Origin: CAG-390 sp045633005
GTDB taxonomy: Bacteria; Bacillota; Clostridia; Oscillospirales; CAG-272
Assembly (NCBI GenBank): GCA_045633005.1
Contig: JAZQXT010000057.1
Span: 1 to 56,319, forward strand
DNA length: 56,319 bases
Direction: 5' to 3'
The notes below the pieces were generated by a model. The model searched no databases. It saw only the letters and a program-made list of their open reading frames with translations, and was not told the origin of the DNA. Below, piece by piece: positions 7,488 to 16,103 of the stretch. Each line of letters opens with the position of its first letter. The stretch's first letter is position 1. The translations under genes were made by a program, and so were the position numbers.

Positions 7488-8771
7488 ATGAAGCATAAAA
7501 AAATAAAGGTAATCATCTTTGCGCTTTCGGCGTTGCTTGCGCTTTCGCTCGTCGGCTGTATGCCCGCGCCAAGCGAGGGCGAGGACACGACCGAGGCAAA
7601 GCTCGTCTCGGCGGGGCTCGTTTCACCCGAGGGACTTTTTTACGACGTGTACGATAACGGCGAGGTTACGATAACGGGTCGGCGCGACGGCACACGCGCG
7701 CTTATCGTGCCCGACGAGATCGACTCTCACCCCGTCACCGCCATCGGAAACGAGGCGTTTGCCGTTGACGGATATCTCGTGTACGTAAGGCTCGGCGCAA
7801 ATCTGCGCACCATCGGCGAAAATGCGTTTTACGGCTGTACCGAGCTTGTCCGCGTGGACGCTACCGCGGCGCTTAAAACCATAGGATTTTTCGCCTTTTA
7901 CGGTTGCTCGATACTTTCGAGCGTGAACGGCGCGACGGGACTCGTTAAAATATTCGATTCGGCGTTTTGGGCGTGTCCCGCGCTTTGCACCATAGACCTA
8001 CCCGAAACCCTGACGGAGATCGGCGCGTGCGCGTTTTACGGCTGTTCGAGTCTTTGTGCCGTAGACTTGCCCGACGGCGATATCGTTATAGGCTCGCAGG
8101 CGTTTTACAACTGCATCTCGCTTTGCGGCGTGGAGCTTGGCGGACTTCGTGAAATACCCGCCGAGGCGTTTTACAATTGCACGTCCGTAACGGGCGTTGA
8201 CCTTAGCAAAGTAACGTCCGTCGGCGACCGCGCCTTTTACGGCTGTGCCTCGCTGTATGCAGTTGAGGAGGACTCAACGCTTGAGGCGGTGGGAAGTGCC
8301 GCGTTTTACGGTACTCCGTGGCTTGACGCGCAGACGGACGAGTTTGTGACCGTGGGCGACGGCGTGCTTGTAAAATACAACGGAAGCGGCGGCAGCGTCA
8401 AGATACCGCGCGGCGTTAAGTACGTTTCGGACGCGTTTGCGGAAAACAACGAGATAACGGGCGTTGAGATATCGGGCAAGGCAACGGTGATAGGCACTAA
8501 CGCATTTTACGCCTGCCGCAAGCTTGAAAGCGTAGTTATCTCCGCCGACGTAAGCCTTATCGGCGAGTGCGCGTTTATGTCGTGCAGTCGGCTTCGCACG
8601 ATATATCTTCCCGACTCGCTTGAGGAGATAGGCGACAGCGCGTTTGGCGCGTGTCTTATCCTGACCTCCGTGAAATACGCGGGGAGTGCCGACGATTTTG
8701 CAAAGATAGATATAGCTCTCGGAAACACGCATATGACGGGCGCGCCTATCGCGTACGGCGCAAGACCGTAG
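7488..8771 (+). CDS. BspA-type leucine-rich-repeat lipoprotein (copy 1)
   Basis: A 427-residue surface lipoprotein: lipobox LVGC with lipidated Cys24. From about residue 75 to the end it consists of LRR_5 (BspA/TpLRR) repeats of the pattern IGENAFYGCTELVRVDA. One segment (AFYGTPWLDAQTDEFVTVG, then VKIPRGVKYV) is shared almost unchanged with the next gene, so the two are paralogues. Such repeats usually mediate binding. First gene of a unit in which it is followed after 11 bases by its paralogue and then by three SPFH proteins and a P-type ATPase; the functional link is inferred from layout alone. Confidence 0.85.
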   Translation: MKHKKIKVIIFALSALLALSLVGCMPAPSEGEDTTEAKLVSAGLVSPEGLFYDVYDNGEVTITGRRDGTRALIVPDEIDSHPVTAIGNEAFAVDGYLVYVRLGANLRTIGENAFYGCTELVRVDATAALKTIGFFAFYGCSILSSVNGATGLVKIFDSAFWACPALCTIDLPETLTEIGACAFYGCSSLCAVDLPDGDIVIGSQAFYNCISLCGVELGGLREIPAEAFYNCTSVTGVDLSKVTSVGDRAFYGCASLYAVEEDSTLEAVGSAAFYGTPWLDAQTDEFVTVGDGVLVKYNGSGGSVKIPRGVKYVSDAFAENNEITGVEISGKATVIGTNAFYACRKLESVVISADVSLIGECAFMSCSRLRTIYLPDSLEEIGDSAFGACLILTSVKYAGSADDFAKIDIALGNTHMTGAPIAYGARP

Positions 8772-8782
8772 GAGGTGTGATG

Positions 8783-9643
8783 ATGAAGAAGATCAAGCTT
8801 CTTACCGTGATTTTTGCCGCACTTTTGCTTTTTTCGGGCTGTGAAGCTCCGCGCGAGGCGTTTGTGCTAAAATCGCGCACGCTTATAAGCGACCAACGCT
8901 TCGGCACGGATATAGGATACCGAAAATACGACGACGGAAGCGTTATCGTTATCGACCACGGCGGCACGGGAGATATAGATATTCCAAACGAGCTTGACGG
9001 AATGCCCGTCGTGGAGCTTGCCGCCTCGCTTTTCGAGGGCAGGGAGGATATAACGTCAGTAAAGCTCCCCGACAGCCTTGAAATTATCGGTGACGGCGCG
9101 TTTTCGGGCTGTAGCGCACTTGCAAGCGTGGAGTTTGGCAAGTCGGTCTGGTCGGTTGGGCTTAACGCCTTTTACGGTACGCCGTGGCTTGACACGCTGA
9201 CGGACGAGTTTGCGGTAGTCGGCAACGGAGTGCTTATAAAATATAACGGAAGCTCGCCGCACGTCAAGATTCCCGACGGCGTAAGGCATATTGCGGGCGG
9301 CGCGTTCACCTCGCGTCAGATGAAGAACGTGGAGCTTGGCTCCGTGCTTACGGTCGGCAAGGAAGCGTTTGCCGTCTGTAATAAGATGATCTGTATTGAC
9401 CTTGGCGACAGCCTTGTGATGATCGGGGAGGACGCATTCAAGAACTGCGTGCTGATGGAGGAGGCGATCGTTCCGAACACGCTCGTGCAGATCCGACAAA
9501 ACGCGTTTTCCTCCTGCCCCGAGCTTGCGGTGGTGACTTATTACGGCACGGACGTTGAGTTCACTCGCTTGGACGTCGCCGCAGGAAACAATAGCTTCGC
9601 CGAAGAAGCGCTCGTCGTTTATCGCGGCGGCGCGAACAGATAA
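8783..9643 (+). CDS. BspA-type leucine-rich-repeat lipoprotein (copy 2)
   Basis: A 286-residue lipoprotein with lipobox LFSGC (Cys20) and LRR_5 repeats. It shares with its upstream neighbour the block AFYGTPWLDTLTDEF followed by VGNGVLIKYNGS and KIPDGV. Two ATGs sit in tandem at 8780 and 8783; GGAGG at 8771-8775 is better spaced for 8783. It is shorter than copy 1 because it has fewer repeats. The last repeat (YYGTDVEFTRLDVAAGN) matches the end of copy 1 (YAGSADDFAKIDIALGN). Confidence 0.83.
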   Translation: MKKIKLLTVIFAALLLFSGCEAPREAFVLKSRTLISDQRFGTDIGYRKYDDGSVIVIDHGGTGDIDIPNELDGMPVVELAASLFEGREDITSVKLPDSLEIIGDGAFSGCSALASVEFGKSVWSVGLNAFYGTPWLDTLTDEFAVVGNGVLIKYNGSSPHVKIPDGVRHIAGGAFTSRQMKNVELGSVLTVGKEAFAVCNKMICIDLGDSLVMIGEDAFKNCVLMEEAIVPNTLVQIRQNAFSSCPELAVVTYYGTDVEFTRLDVAAGNNSFAEEALVVYRGGANR

Positions 9644-9672
9644 CCCTCTCAAAAGAAAGGTAAACCCTGAAA

Positions 9673-11418
9673 ATGAAAAAGATCAAACAAAAAAAGGCAA
9701 TATCGGCAGCAGCCGTGGTCTCCACGCTGTTCCTTGCCGTGTCTGCCGCGGCGCATATCGCGCTTTACGCATATTCAAAATATCTGCCGCTTCTCTTGCT
9801 TGGCATCTGCCAGCTTCTTCCCGCGGCGGTCAATCTGTTGCTGATACTGCTTTGCGACAGACTGCCGAAGAAGGAAAAGACGGGCGAGCCGCCGCGCAAC
9901 GCCGTCCTCGGCGTGCTTTGGCGCATACTTGATATGATAGGACTTTCAAATATCTATCACGCAAAGGTCGCCACGATATTCACGGTGGCGCTAACCGCGG
10001 GCGCGAATATCTGGTTCTGGACGTCGTACCAAAGCGTGAGCGAGGTATACACGCTCAGCGCCGTGCTTCCCGTTGTCGAGGTCGTGTTCTTCGTGCTGTT
10101 CATCATCATTGATAAATGGTGCAAGCATACCGCCGAGGGCGCAAGCCGCTACAGCGCCGCGATAATAAGGAATATACGCACGGCTATCGGCGTTTGCCGC
10201 ATAGCGCTCGTGCTTTCCGCGCTTACGATGACGTTAAAGCTTCTCGGATTTTTCGACCTTACCTCGTGGCTCGCAATTGCCGCCGCGGTCGAGATAATTT
10301 ATCACTCCGCCTTTATGCTGATAACGATGGCAACGAGGCTCATTCGCCGCGAGTTCAGCGAAGTTCCCGACGTTTCAGTTCCCATGTTCAATATGGCGAG
10401 CGAGGAAAGCGGCGTCGGCGTTATGGACTACCTTGAGGAAAACACGGGAATGACCATGCGCTCGCTGTGGAGCATCAAGTTCATCAAGGCGCTCGTTCCC
10501 GCCGCGATAATCTGCTGTGCGCTAATCTTCTGGGGCGCGACGGGCATCGTGATGGTCGAGGCAAATCAGCAGGGTGCGGTCTACCGCCTCGGACATCTGC
10601 GCGAGGAAACGCTTGACGCGGGACTTCACTTCACTCTGCCGTGGCCCTTTGATAAGGTCGAGATATACGATACCGAAACGGTCAACAAGATAACCGTCGG
10701 CTACGACTCGGTCACTACCGCGGACAACCTCTGGACCGAGGGACATAACAGCGAGGAGTACAAGCTCCTGCTCGGAAGCGGAAACGAGGTCGTTGCGATA
10801 AACCTCCGCATCGAATACAAGATAGCAGACCTCAGGCAGTACCTTGCAAGCTCCGCCTCGCCCGCGTCGATACTAAGCGCAAAGGCGTACGAGCTCATTA
10901 CCGAAAGAACGATAAACACCGACCTCAACACGATACTTTCGACCGACCGTCAGGCGTTCTCGGCAAGCTTCCACGAGGAGCTTACGGCAGAGATGGCGGC
11001 GTGCGGCACGGGACTTTCCGTCGTTGGAGTCGTGCTTGAAAGCATACACCCCCCCGTTGACGTTGCCGACATATATCAGCAGATGATAAGCGCCGAGATT
11101 CAGGCGCAGGAGATAATCCTTGCGGCGCAGGCGACCGCCGAGGTGCGCAAGTCCGAGGCGAGAAGGGAATATCTCAAGACCGTCAACGCAAACAAGGCGA
11201 TGAAGCTGCAAAAAATTGCCGCCGCCAACTCCGAGGTTGCCGAGTTTATGGCAAGCGTTTCGGCGGATAAGGCGTACCCCGGCAATTACCGCTACTACAA
11301 ATACCTCAACGCACTCACCACCGCGTACAAGAATGCGGATCTCGTTCTGGTGGGCGAAGGAATTGACACCTCAAACATCTACTTTACATCCGCAAATGAT
11401 TACGTCGCGGCAGAATGA
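9673..11418 (+). CDS. Polytopic SPFH/Band-7 protein, HflK-like
   Basis: A 581-residue membrane protein. Roughly six hydrophobic segments fill residues 9-225 (for example AISAAAVVSTLFLAVSAAAH and LPLLLLGICQLLPAAVNLLL); a seventh at about 275-295 leads into an SPFH domain (VEANQQGAVYRLGHLREE, GLHFTLPWPFDKVEIYDTE), followed by an Ala/Glu/Lys-rich coiled coil (about 470-520). HflK homologues have one N-terminal span, so the polytopic front half is distinctive. SPFH proteins form large membrane-bound cages or microdomains that organise proteases and transporters. It starts 29 bases after the LRR lipoprotein and is followed by two more SPFH genes. Confidence 0.85.
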   Translation: MKKIKQKKAISAAAVVSTLFLAVSAAAHIALYAYSKYLPLLLLGICQLLPAAVNLLLILLCDRLPKKEKTGEPPRNAVLGVLWRILDMIGLSNIYHAKVATIFTVALTAGANIWFWTSYQSVSEVYTLSAVLPVVEVVFFVLFIIIDKWCKHTAEGASRYSAAIIRNIRTAIGVCRIALVLSALTMTLKLLGFFDLTSWLAIAAAVEIIYHSAFMLITMATRLIRREFSEVPDVSVPMFNMASEESGVGVMDYLEENTGMTMRSLWSIKFIKALVPAAIICCALIFWGATGIVMVEANQQGAVYRLGHLREETLDAGLHFTLPWPFDKVEIYDTETVNKITVGYDSVTTADNLWTEGHNSEEYKLLLGSGNEVVAINLRIEYKIADLRQYLASSASPASILSAKAYELITERTINTDLNTILSTDRQAFSASFHEELTAEMAACGTGLSVVGVVLESIHPPVDVADIYQQMISAEIQAQEIILAAQATAEVRKSEARREYLKTVNANKAMKLQKIAAANSEVAEFMASVSADKAYPGNYRYYKYLNALTTAYKNADLVLVGEGIDTSNIYFTSANDYVAAE

Positions 11419-11439
11419 CCCGCGTGAAAGGAATATAAA

Positions 11440-12537
11440 ATGAGCAAGAAAATAAAAGAACCCAAGGTAAAGGCTAAAAAGGAAGGCTCTTCCGTCGGCG
11501 TTACCGTTATGAAATACGTTATCGCGCTTGCGGTAGTTGCCGTTCTCGTTTGGTTCGGCTTCACCACGCAGGTCAGAGAGGGCGATTGTGCCGTCATTCT
11601 CCGCTTCGGCGCGGTCCGCGAGGAAATAACCGAGGCAGGACTCTACTTCAAGCTTCCGTGGCCCTTCGAGAGCGTAGTCACCTACGACGCAAGACTTCAG
11701 TATCTTGAGTCCAACCGCCTTGAAACGACCACGAAGGACAAGAGAAACATCATCATTCAGTCCTACGTCCTCTGGGAGATCGAGGACCCCGTGTTCTACC
11801 ACAACAGCGTGGGTGCGCGCGGCTCTATCGCTACCAATATCAGGGATCAGGTGTTCAGCGCGACCAATAGCGTGCTTGGCGGATACGATCTTACCTCCAT
11901 CGTTTCTCTTGACAAGGAGCAGATAAAGATAAATCAGATTCAGGACGAGATCTTTGCGCGAGTCAAGGAAAACTGCCTGAAAAACTACGGTGTCAGCATT
12001 ACCGACGTAAGCATTCTCCGTCTGTCCTTGCCCGACACCAACCTTGAGAGCGTATTTGACCAGATGCGTCAGGAGCGTCAGACCGACATCGACGTTATCC
12101 TTGCCGCCGCCCGTCTTGAGGCAAGCAACATAACCACCGAGGCAGACCGCGAGGCGGCGGAGATCGTCGCGCAGGGTACTACCGAGGCGGCAAAGATACT
12201 TGCCGAGGCGGAGACCGAGGTTGCAAAAATATACGCCGCCGCGCAGTCCGCAAACCTTGACCTTTATAAGTTCTTGAAGGAGCTTGACACCGTTATCGGT
12301 GCTGTGGATCAGCGTACCGTCCTCATCGTCAAGATGAACGAATACCCCTTCAACGTTCTCGAAAAATACTCCGACAGTATGACGTCGGGCGGCGAGGAGA
12401 GCGTTATCTACGATCTCAGCTACATTCTGTCCCAGCTTCCCGAAAAGGATAAGAAGGCGCTCGTGTCCGCAGTTGGTGAGCTTATCACCGAGGCGGCAAA
12501 GGTGGAGATTCCCGAAATAGCCGCAGGAGAGAGCTGA
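11440..12537 (+). CDS. SPFH/Band-7 protein, HflC-like (second of three)
   Basis: A 365-residue protein with a basic N-terminus, one span (about 23-45, VMKYVIALAVVAVLVWFGF) and an SPFH domain beginning VREGDCAVILRFGAVREE, with GLYFKLPWPFESVVTYDAR as in HflC. The signature DQMRQERQTDIDVILAAARL corresponds to the HflC coiled-coil start (MRAER in E. coli). The C-terminal third is an Ala/Glu-rich helix. Neither an FtsH gene nor an NfeD gene is adjacent. The next gene starts one base after this stop, implying translational coupling. Confidence 0.88.
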   Translation: MSKKIKEPKVKAKKEGSSVGVTVMKYVIALAVVAVLVWFGFTTQVREGDCAVILRFGAVREEITEAGLYFKLPWPFESVVTYDARLQYLESNRLETTTKDKRNIIIQSYVLWEIEDPVFYHNSVGARGSIATNIRDQVFSATNSVLGGYDLTSIVSLDKEQIKINQIQDEIFARVKENCLKNYGVSITDVSILRLSLPDTNLESVFDQMRQERQTDIDVILAAARLEASNITTEADREAAEIVAQGTTEAAKILAEAETEVAKIYAAAQSANLDLYKFLKELDTVIGAVDQRTVLIVKMNEYPFNVLEKYSDSMTSGGEESVIYDLSYILSQLPEKDKKALVSAVGELITEAAKVEIPEIAAGES

Positions 12538-12538
12538 T

Positions 12539-13489
12539 ATGAAAAAGAAAAAGACTCTTTTTGCCGACATACTCGGCACGCTGACGAAGTATTTTATTAT
12601 TCTCGTCGTCGTGGTCGTGATATGTATCGCCCTGTCGGGACTTAAAATAGTCGACAGCGGCAACGTGGCTGTCATACTGCGCTTTGGCGAGATAGTCGGC
12701 GACAGCTACGAGGAGCAGGTCCACAAGCCCGGACTTTTGCTCGCATTCCCCTACATAATCGACGAGGTGGTGATGATCCCCACCGACAGCGTTATCGAAC
12801 AGCTCGTTACCACCCACTATACCGACGGAAATATTATGTCGGGCAGTAGCGGCGGCTACGTTATAACGGGCGACCAGAACATTGCCGTAATATCGGCGTC
12901 GGTCAAGTACGTTATCTCCGACCCCGTTTCGTACGCTCTGCACGTTGCGGACGTAAGCTCCATCATCAATGCGAGCGTCAGCAACGCTATGATAACCGAG
13001 GCGGCAACGCTCGGCGTTGACAGCCTGCTTACCGACGGTAAGGACGATTTTAATTCTTCCGTTCTCAACACCGCCGCGGCAAAGCTCAAGGCGGCGGATA
13101 TCGGCGTTACCATAAGCACTCTTGAGCTTACGCAGGTCTCCATGCCCGCCGAGGTCAAGGGCATCTACGAGCAGGTAAACTCGTCCACCGTTCAGGCGGC
13201 GACCATGCTTCAGGAGGCGGCGCAGTACCGCACCAAGGTCATTGCCAGCGCAAACACCAGCGCAAACAACGAAATAGCCTCGGCTAAGGTCACTCTCGCT
13301 GAAAAGAGCGCGAATGCAAATTCCGAGCTTTACGAATTCTGGGGCGTTCTTGAGGAATACGAGGCGAACCCCGAGGTCGTAAAGGCGCGTATCTACAGCG
13401 ACAAGCTCACCTCGTTCCTTAAACGCCTTGCCTACGTTCGCGTGGTCGAGGACGGCGAGATGAAGATATTCCTCAAGCCCTTGGCGTAA
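12539..13489 (+). CDS. SPFH/Band-7 protein (third of three)
   Basis: A 316-residue relative of the preceding protein: one N-terminal span (YFIILVVVVVICIALSGL), then VDSGNVAVILRFGEIVGDS and KPGLLLAFPYIIDEVVMIPT, and a C-terminal Ala/Asn-rich coiled coil. It lacks the Arg-rich MRQER-type motif of its neighbour. Together the three proteins look like a hetero-oligomeric SPFH assembly. GGAGG in the ten bases after its stop is the ribosome binding site of the P-type ATPase gene that follows. Confidence 0.85.
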   Translation: MKKKKTLFADILGTLTKYFIILVVVVVICIALSGLKIVDSGNVAVILRFGEIVGDSYEEQVHKPGLLLAFPYIIDEVVMIPTDSVIEQLVTTHYTDGNIMSGSSGGYVITGDQNIAVISASVKYVISDPVSYALHVADVSSIINASVSNAMITEAATLGVDSLLTDGKDDFNSSVLNTAAAKLKAADIGVTISTLELTQVSMPAEVKGIYEQVNSSTVQAATMLQEAAQYRTKVIASANTSANNEIASAKVTLAEKSANANSELYEFWGVLEEYEANPEVVKARIYSDKLTSFLKRLAYVRVVEDGEMKIFLKPLA

Positions 13490-13498
13490 GGAGGCAGT

Positions 13499-15427
13499 AT
13501 GGAAAATATAGATAATATAGGAAAAAAGAGCCTTGAGGCTCTGTCGCGCGACAATCTTAACGAGCGAAGCAAGAAAAAGCTTGCCGTCGAGATAGTCTGC
13601 GCCCTGATATCGCTTTCGTGCCTCGGCGTAGGACTTATCTACACTTACGTCTACAAGGGCGCGTACACCATCGTTCCCCAGCTTTTGTACTTCCTCGGCT
13701 TTCTTATCGAGGGCGTTCCCGTTATGATAACGGCGATCAAGGGCATTTTCTCCCGCGACCTCAAAAACGCGATGGAGATACTCGTCGCTATTGCGATAAT
13801 CGCCTGCGTTTTCAATCAGGACCTCATCCTTGCTCTGCTCATTCCGCTGATACTCAACGCGGTGCATCTGCTTGAGGAAAGAAGCATTATGGGCGGCCGC
13901 GACGTTATCGACGGACTTAAAAAGATGCAGCAGACCACCGCAATTCTCCTTGCGGCTGACGGCACGGAAAGCGTTATTGACGCGCGCGAGCTGAAGCTCG
14001 GACAGAAAATCGTGATAAAGCCCGGTAGCGGTATCGCTATCGACGGAGTTGTTGTTTCGGGCGAGAGCCACGTTGACCAGAAATCGCTTACGGGCGAGCC
14101 GCAACCGTTTTTTGTAAGCAAAGGCGAGCAGGTCTATGCGGGTACGGTCAATCTTGACGGTCGCATCGTCGTCGAGGTGACGAAGGAATACGTTGACACC
14201 TCGTTTTCAAAGATACTTCGACTTCTGGAGGAGTCCGAGGGAATTTCCATTCCCGAAACGCGAATAATCGACCGCTTTATGGCGTACTACATCCCCTTCG
14301 CGCTTGCAATCGCGGCGGGCGCGGCGCTCGTCAGCGCCGACGTGTCGAAGGCTATCGCCATTCTCGTCGTGTCCTGCCCCTGCGGACAGATGCTCGTTTC
14401 ATCCGCGCCGATGATAGCGTCGCTCTCCGTGGCGACCAAGCGCGGCGTGCTTATCAAAAACTCGAAATTTATTGAGGAGCTTACCGAGATAGATACCGTC
14501 GTGTTTGACAAAACGGGAACGGTCACCGTCGGCGAGCTTGCTCTCGTTAGCGCGTGCCCCGTTGACGGCATCGGCGAGCGCGAACTGCTTGAGGCGGCGG
14601 CATCCGTCGCGTCCGCGTCTACTCACCCCGTTTCACGCGCCGTTATCGCGGCGTGCGAGAAGGACGGAAAGCTCAAATACCGCACGGATATGAGCGTCCG
14701 CGAAATATCGGGCGGCGGTATGGAGGGTGAAAACGGCGAGCTTACCGTAAGGTTTGGTAACCGCGAGTGGCTTTCCTCGCTTGGATATAAGATCCCTGCC
14801 GAGATGGGCAAGGGCGAGGCGGGAAGCGTCAGCTTCGTTACCCGTAACGCACAGCTTCTCGGATATCTGTGCTTTGGCGACACGCCGCGCGAAAATGCGG
14901 CACAGAGCATCGCGGCACTTAAGGAGATCGGCGTTGAGCGTACCGTTATGCTCACGGGCGACCGTGAGGAAGCGGCAAAGAGTGTGTGCGAGACCGTCGG
15001 TATCGACGAGCTTCACGCGAAGCTTTTGCCGCAGGATAAGCTTGCGCATATGCAAAAGCTCGGCGGCGACGAGCATCGCGTTCTTGCGGTGGGCGACGGC
15101 ATCAACGATGCGCTGGCGCTCCGCGAGGCGAGCGTGGGAATCGCGATGGGCGCTATGGGCTCGGACCTTGCTATTCAGTCGGCGGATATCGCTCTTATGA
15201 ATAACAATCTGATGAATATTCCGTTTGCTATAAAGCTTGCAAAGCAGACGCGCAAGATAATATATCAGAACATCGCGCTTTCAATGAGCATCAGCCTTGT
15301 GATGATCGCGCTGTCCGCCTTCGGCGTGATAAGTGCGCTTGCGGGCTCTGTGCTTCACAACGCGGGTGCGTTTGCGGTGCTGATAAACAGCTCGCGCATA
15401 CTCAAATCGCAGGAGCTTAACTCCTAA
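13499..15427 (+). CDS. P1B-type (heavy-metal) P-type ATPase without N-terminal metal domain
   Basis: A 642-residue ion pump. Four spans precede the actuator domain (IKPGSGIAIDGVVVSGES, DQKSLTGEP); a span pair carries SCPCGQM with Cys293-Pro-Cys295, the P1B metal-site motif; the phosphorylated Asp337 is in DKTGTVTVGE; THPVSRAV is the HP motif; GDGINDALALREASVGIAMG closes the P-domain; two spans end the protein. There is no N-terminal HMA or His-rich metal domain. Two oddities: CPC is followed by Gly-Gln instead of the common Ala-Leu/Ser/His, and the last span has LHNAGAFAVLINSSRIL, where Zn/Cd pumps usually show Asp at the Asn position. The substrate cannot be predicted with confidence. It ends the six-gene operon. 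Confidence 0.9.
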   Translation: MENIDNIGKKSLEALSRDNLNERSKKKLAVEIVCALISLSCLGVGLIYTYVYKGAYTIVPQLLYFLGFLIEGVPVMITAIKGIFSRDLKNAMEILVAIAIIACVFNQDLILALLIPLILNAVHLLEERSIMGGRDVIDGLKKMQQTTAILLAADGTESVIDARELKLGQKIVIKPGSGIAIDGVVVSGESHVDQKSLTGEPQPFFVSKGEQVYAGTVNLDGRIVVEVTKEYVDTSFSKILRLLEESEGISIPETRIIDRFMAYYIPFALAIAAGAALVSADVSKAIAILVVSCPCGQMLVSSAPMIASLSVATKRGVLIKNSKFIEELTEIDTVVFDKTGTVTVGELALVSACPVDGIGERELLEAAASVASASTHPVSRAVIAACEKDGKLKYRTDMSVREISGGGMEGENGELTVRFGNREWLSSLGYKIPAEMGKGEAGSVSFVTRNAQLLGYLCFGDTPRENAAQSIAALKEIGVERTVMLTGDREEAAKSVCETVGIDELHAKLLPQDKLAHMQKLGGDEHRVLAVGDGINDALALREASVGIAMGAMGSDLAIQSADIALMNNNLMNIPFAIKLAKQTRKIIYQNIALSMSISLVMIALSAFGVISALAGSVLHNAGAFAVLINSSRILKSQELNS

Positions 15428-15433
15428 AAACAA

Positions 15434-15472
15434 GAGCACCAAATGCATTTTGCATTTGGTGCTCATATTTTT
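15434..15472. terminator. Bidirectional terminator between P-ATPase and recX
   Basis: Fourteen-base-pair perfect stem GAGCACCAAATGCA with loop TTT (15434-15464), followed by ATATTTTT on the plus strand and TTGTTTTT on the minus strand; it separates two convergent genes. Confidence 0.88.
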
Positions 15473-16103
15473 ACTGCCTTGCCGCTTGGTTTATCTCGCT
15501 CATCGTAAATCCGAGGCGCAAAAGTGCGGCTACGGCGCGGTCGCGTGCCGTGGGTTCTTCTTCCGTATTTTTCGGCAGAGCGCCCCACTTTTTTTCTATC
15601 GCTCTGTGGCAGAGGACGGAAAAATCGGTGTCCTCAATGGAGAGAAGCGCGCGGTCAACGGACTCGCGGCGGTAGCCCTTTGAGCGAAGATGCGCTGCGA
15701 TGCGGTTCTTGCCCCACAGCTTTTTAAGGCATCGTTCCACCTCGCGCGCGGCATCGTCTTCCTCGGTCATCGCGTCCTCCCCAACGAGTATTTCTACTGC
15801 CCTTTCGGCACTTCGTGCCGAAAAACCTTTCATTCGCAGTTTTTGCTTTAGCGCCGCTTCCGAGCTTGCGGAGTGCGCAAGCGAGGAGCGACCGCTTCGC
15901 AGAGCGCGGCACAGCTCGTCCGCATCCAGAATTTCGGCAAGAACGCCCTCGCTTATCTCACCCTTTTTAAGCCGAAGCTCCTTGTATTGTTCAGGGAGCA
16001 GGCGGTAGGTGCGCTTTTCGTTGCAGTCCTCGTCGCATATTTTTATCTCGCAAAGGATCAGGGAGCCGCCGTCGGCGGCTCTGAAGCTTTTTATTTCTAT
16101 CAT
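15471..16103 (-). CDS. recX: Regulatory protein RecX
   Basis: A 210-residue RecX-family protein that binds and inhibits RecA filaments. It is rich in three-helix RecX repeats, with SEAALKQKLRMKGFSARSAE and the adjacent RIAAHLRSKGYRRESVDRAL as clear examples. Its ATG (16101-16103) directly abuts the recA stop, so recA-recX is one unit with tight coupling. It converges on the P-ATPase gene and shares its terminator. Confidence 0.9.
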   Translation of the reverse strand: MIEIKSFRAADGGSLILCEIKICDEDCNEKRTYRLLPEQYKELRLKKGEISEGVLAEILDADELCRALRSGRSSLAHSASSEAALKQKLRMKGFSARSAERAVEILVGEDAMTEEDDAAREVERCLKKLWGKNRIAAHLRSKGYRRESVDRALLSIEDTDFSVLCHRAIEKKWGALPKNTEEEPTARDRAVAALLRLGFTMSEINQAARQ

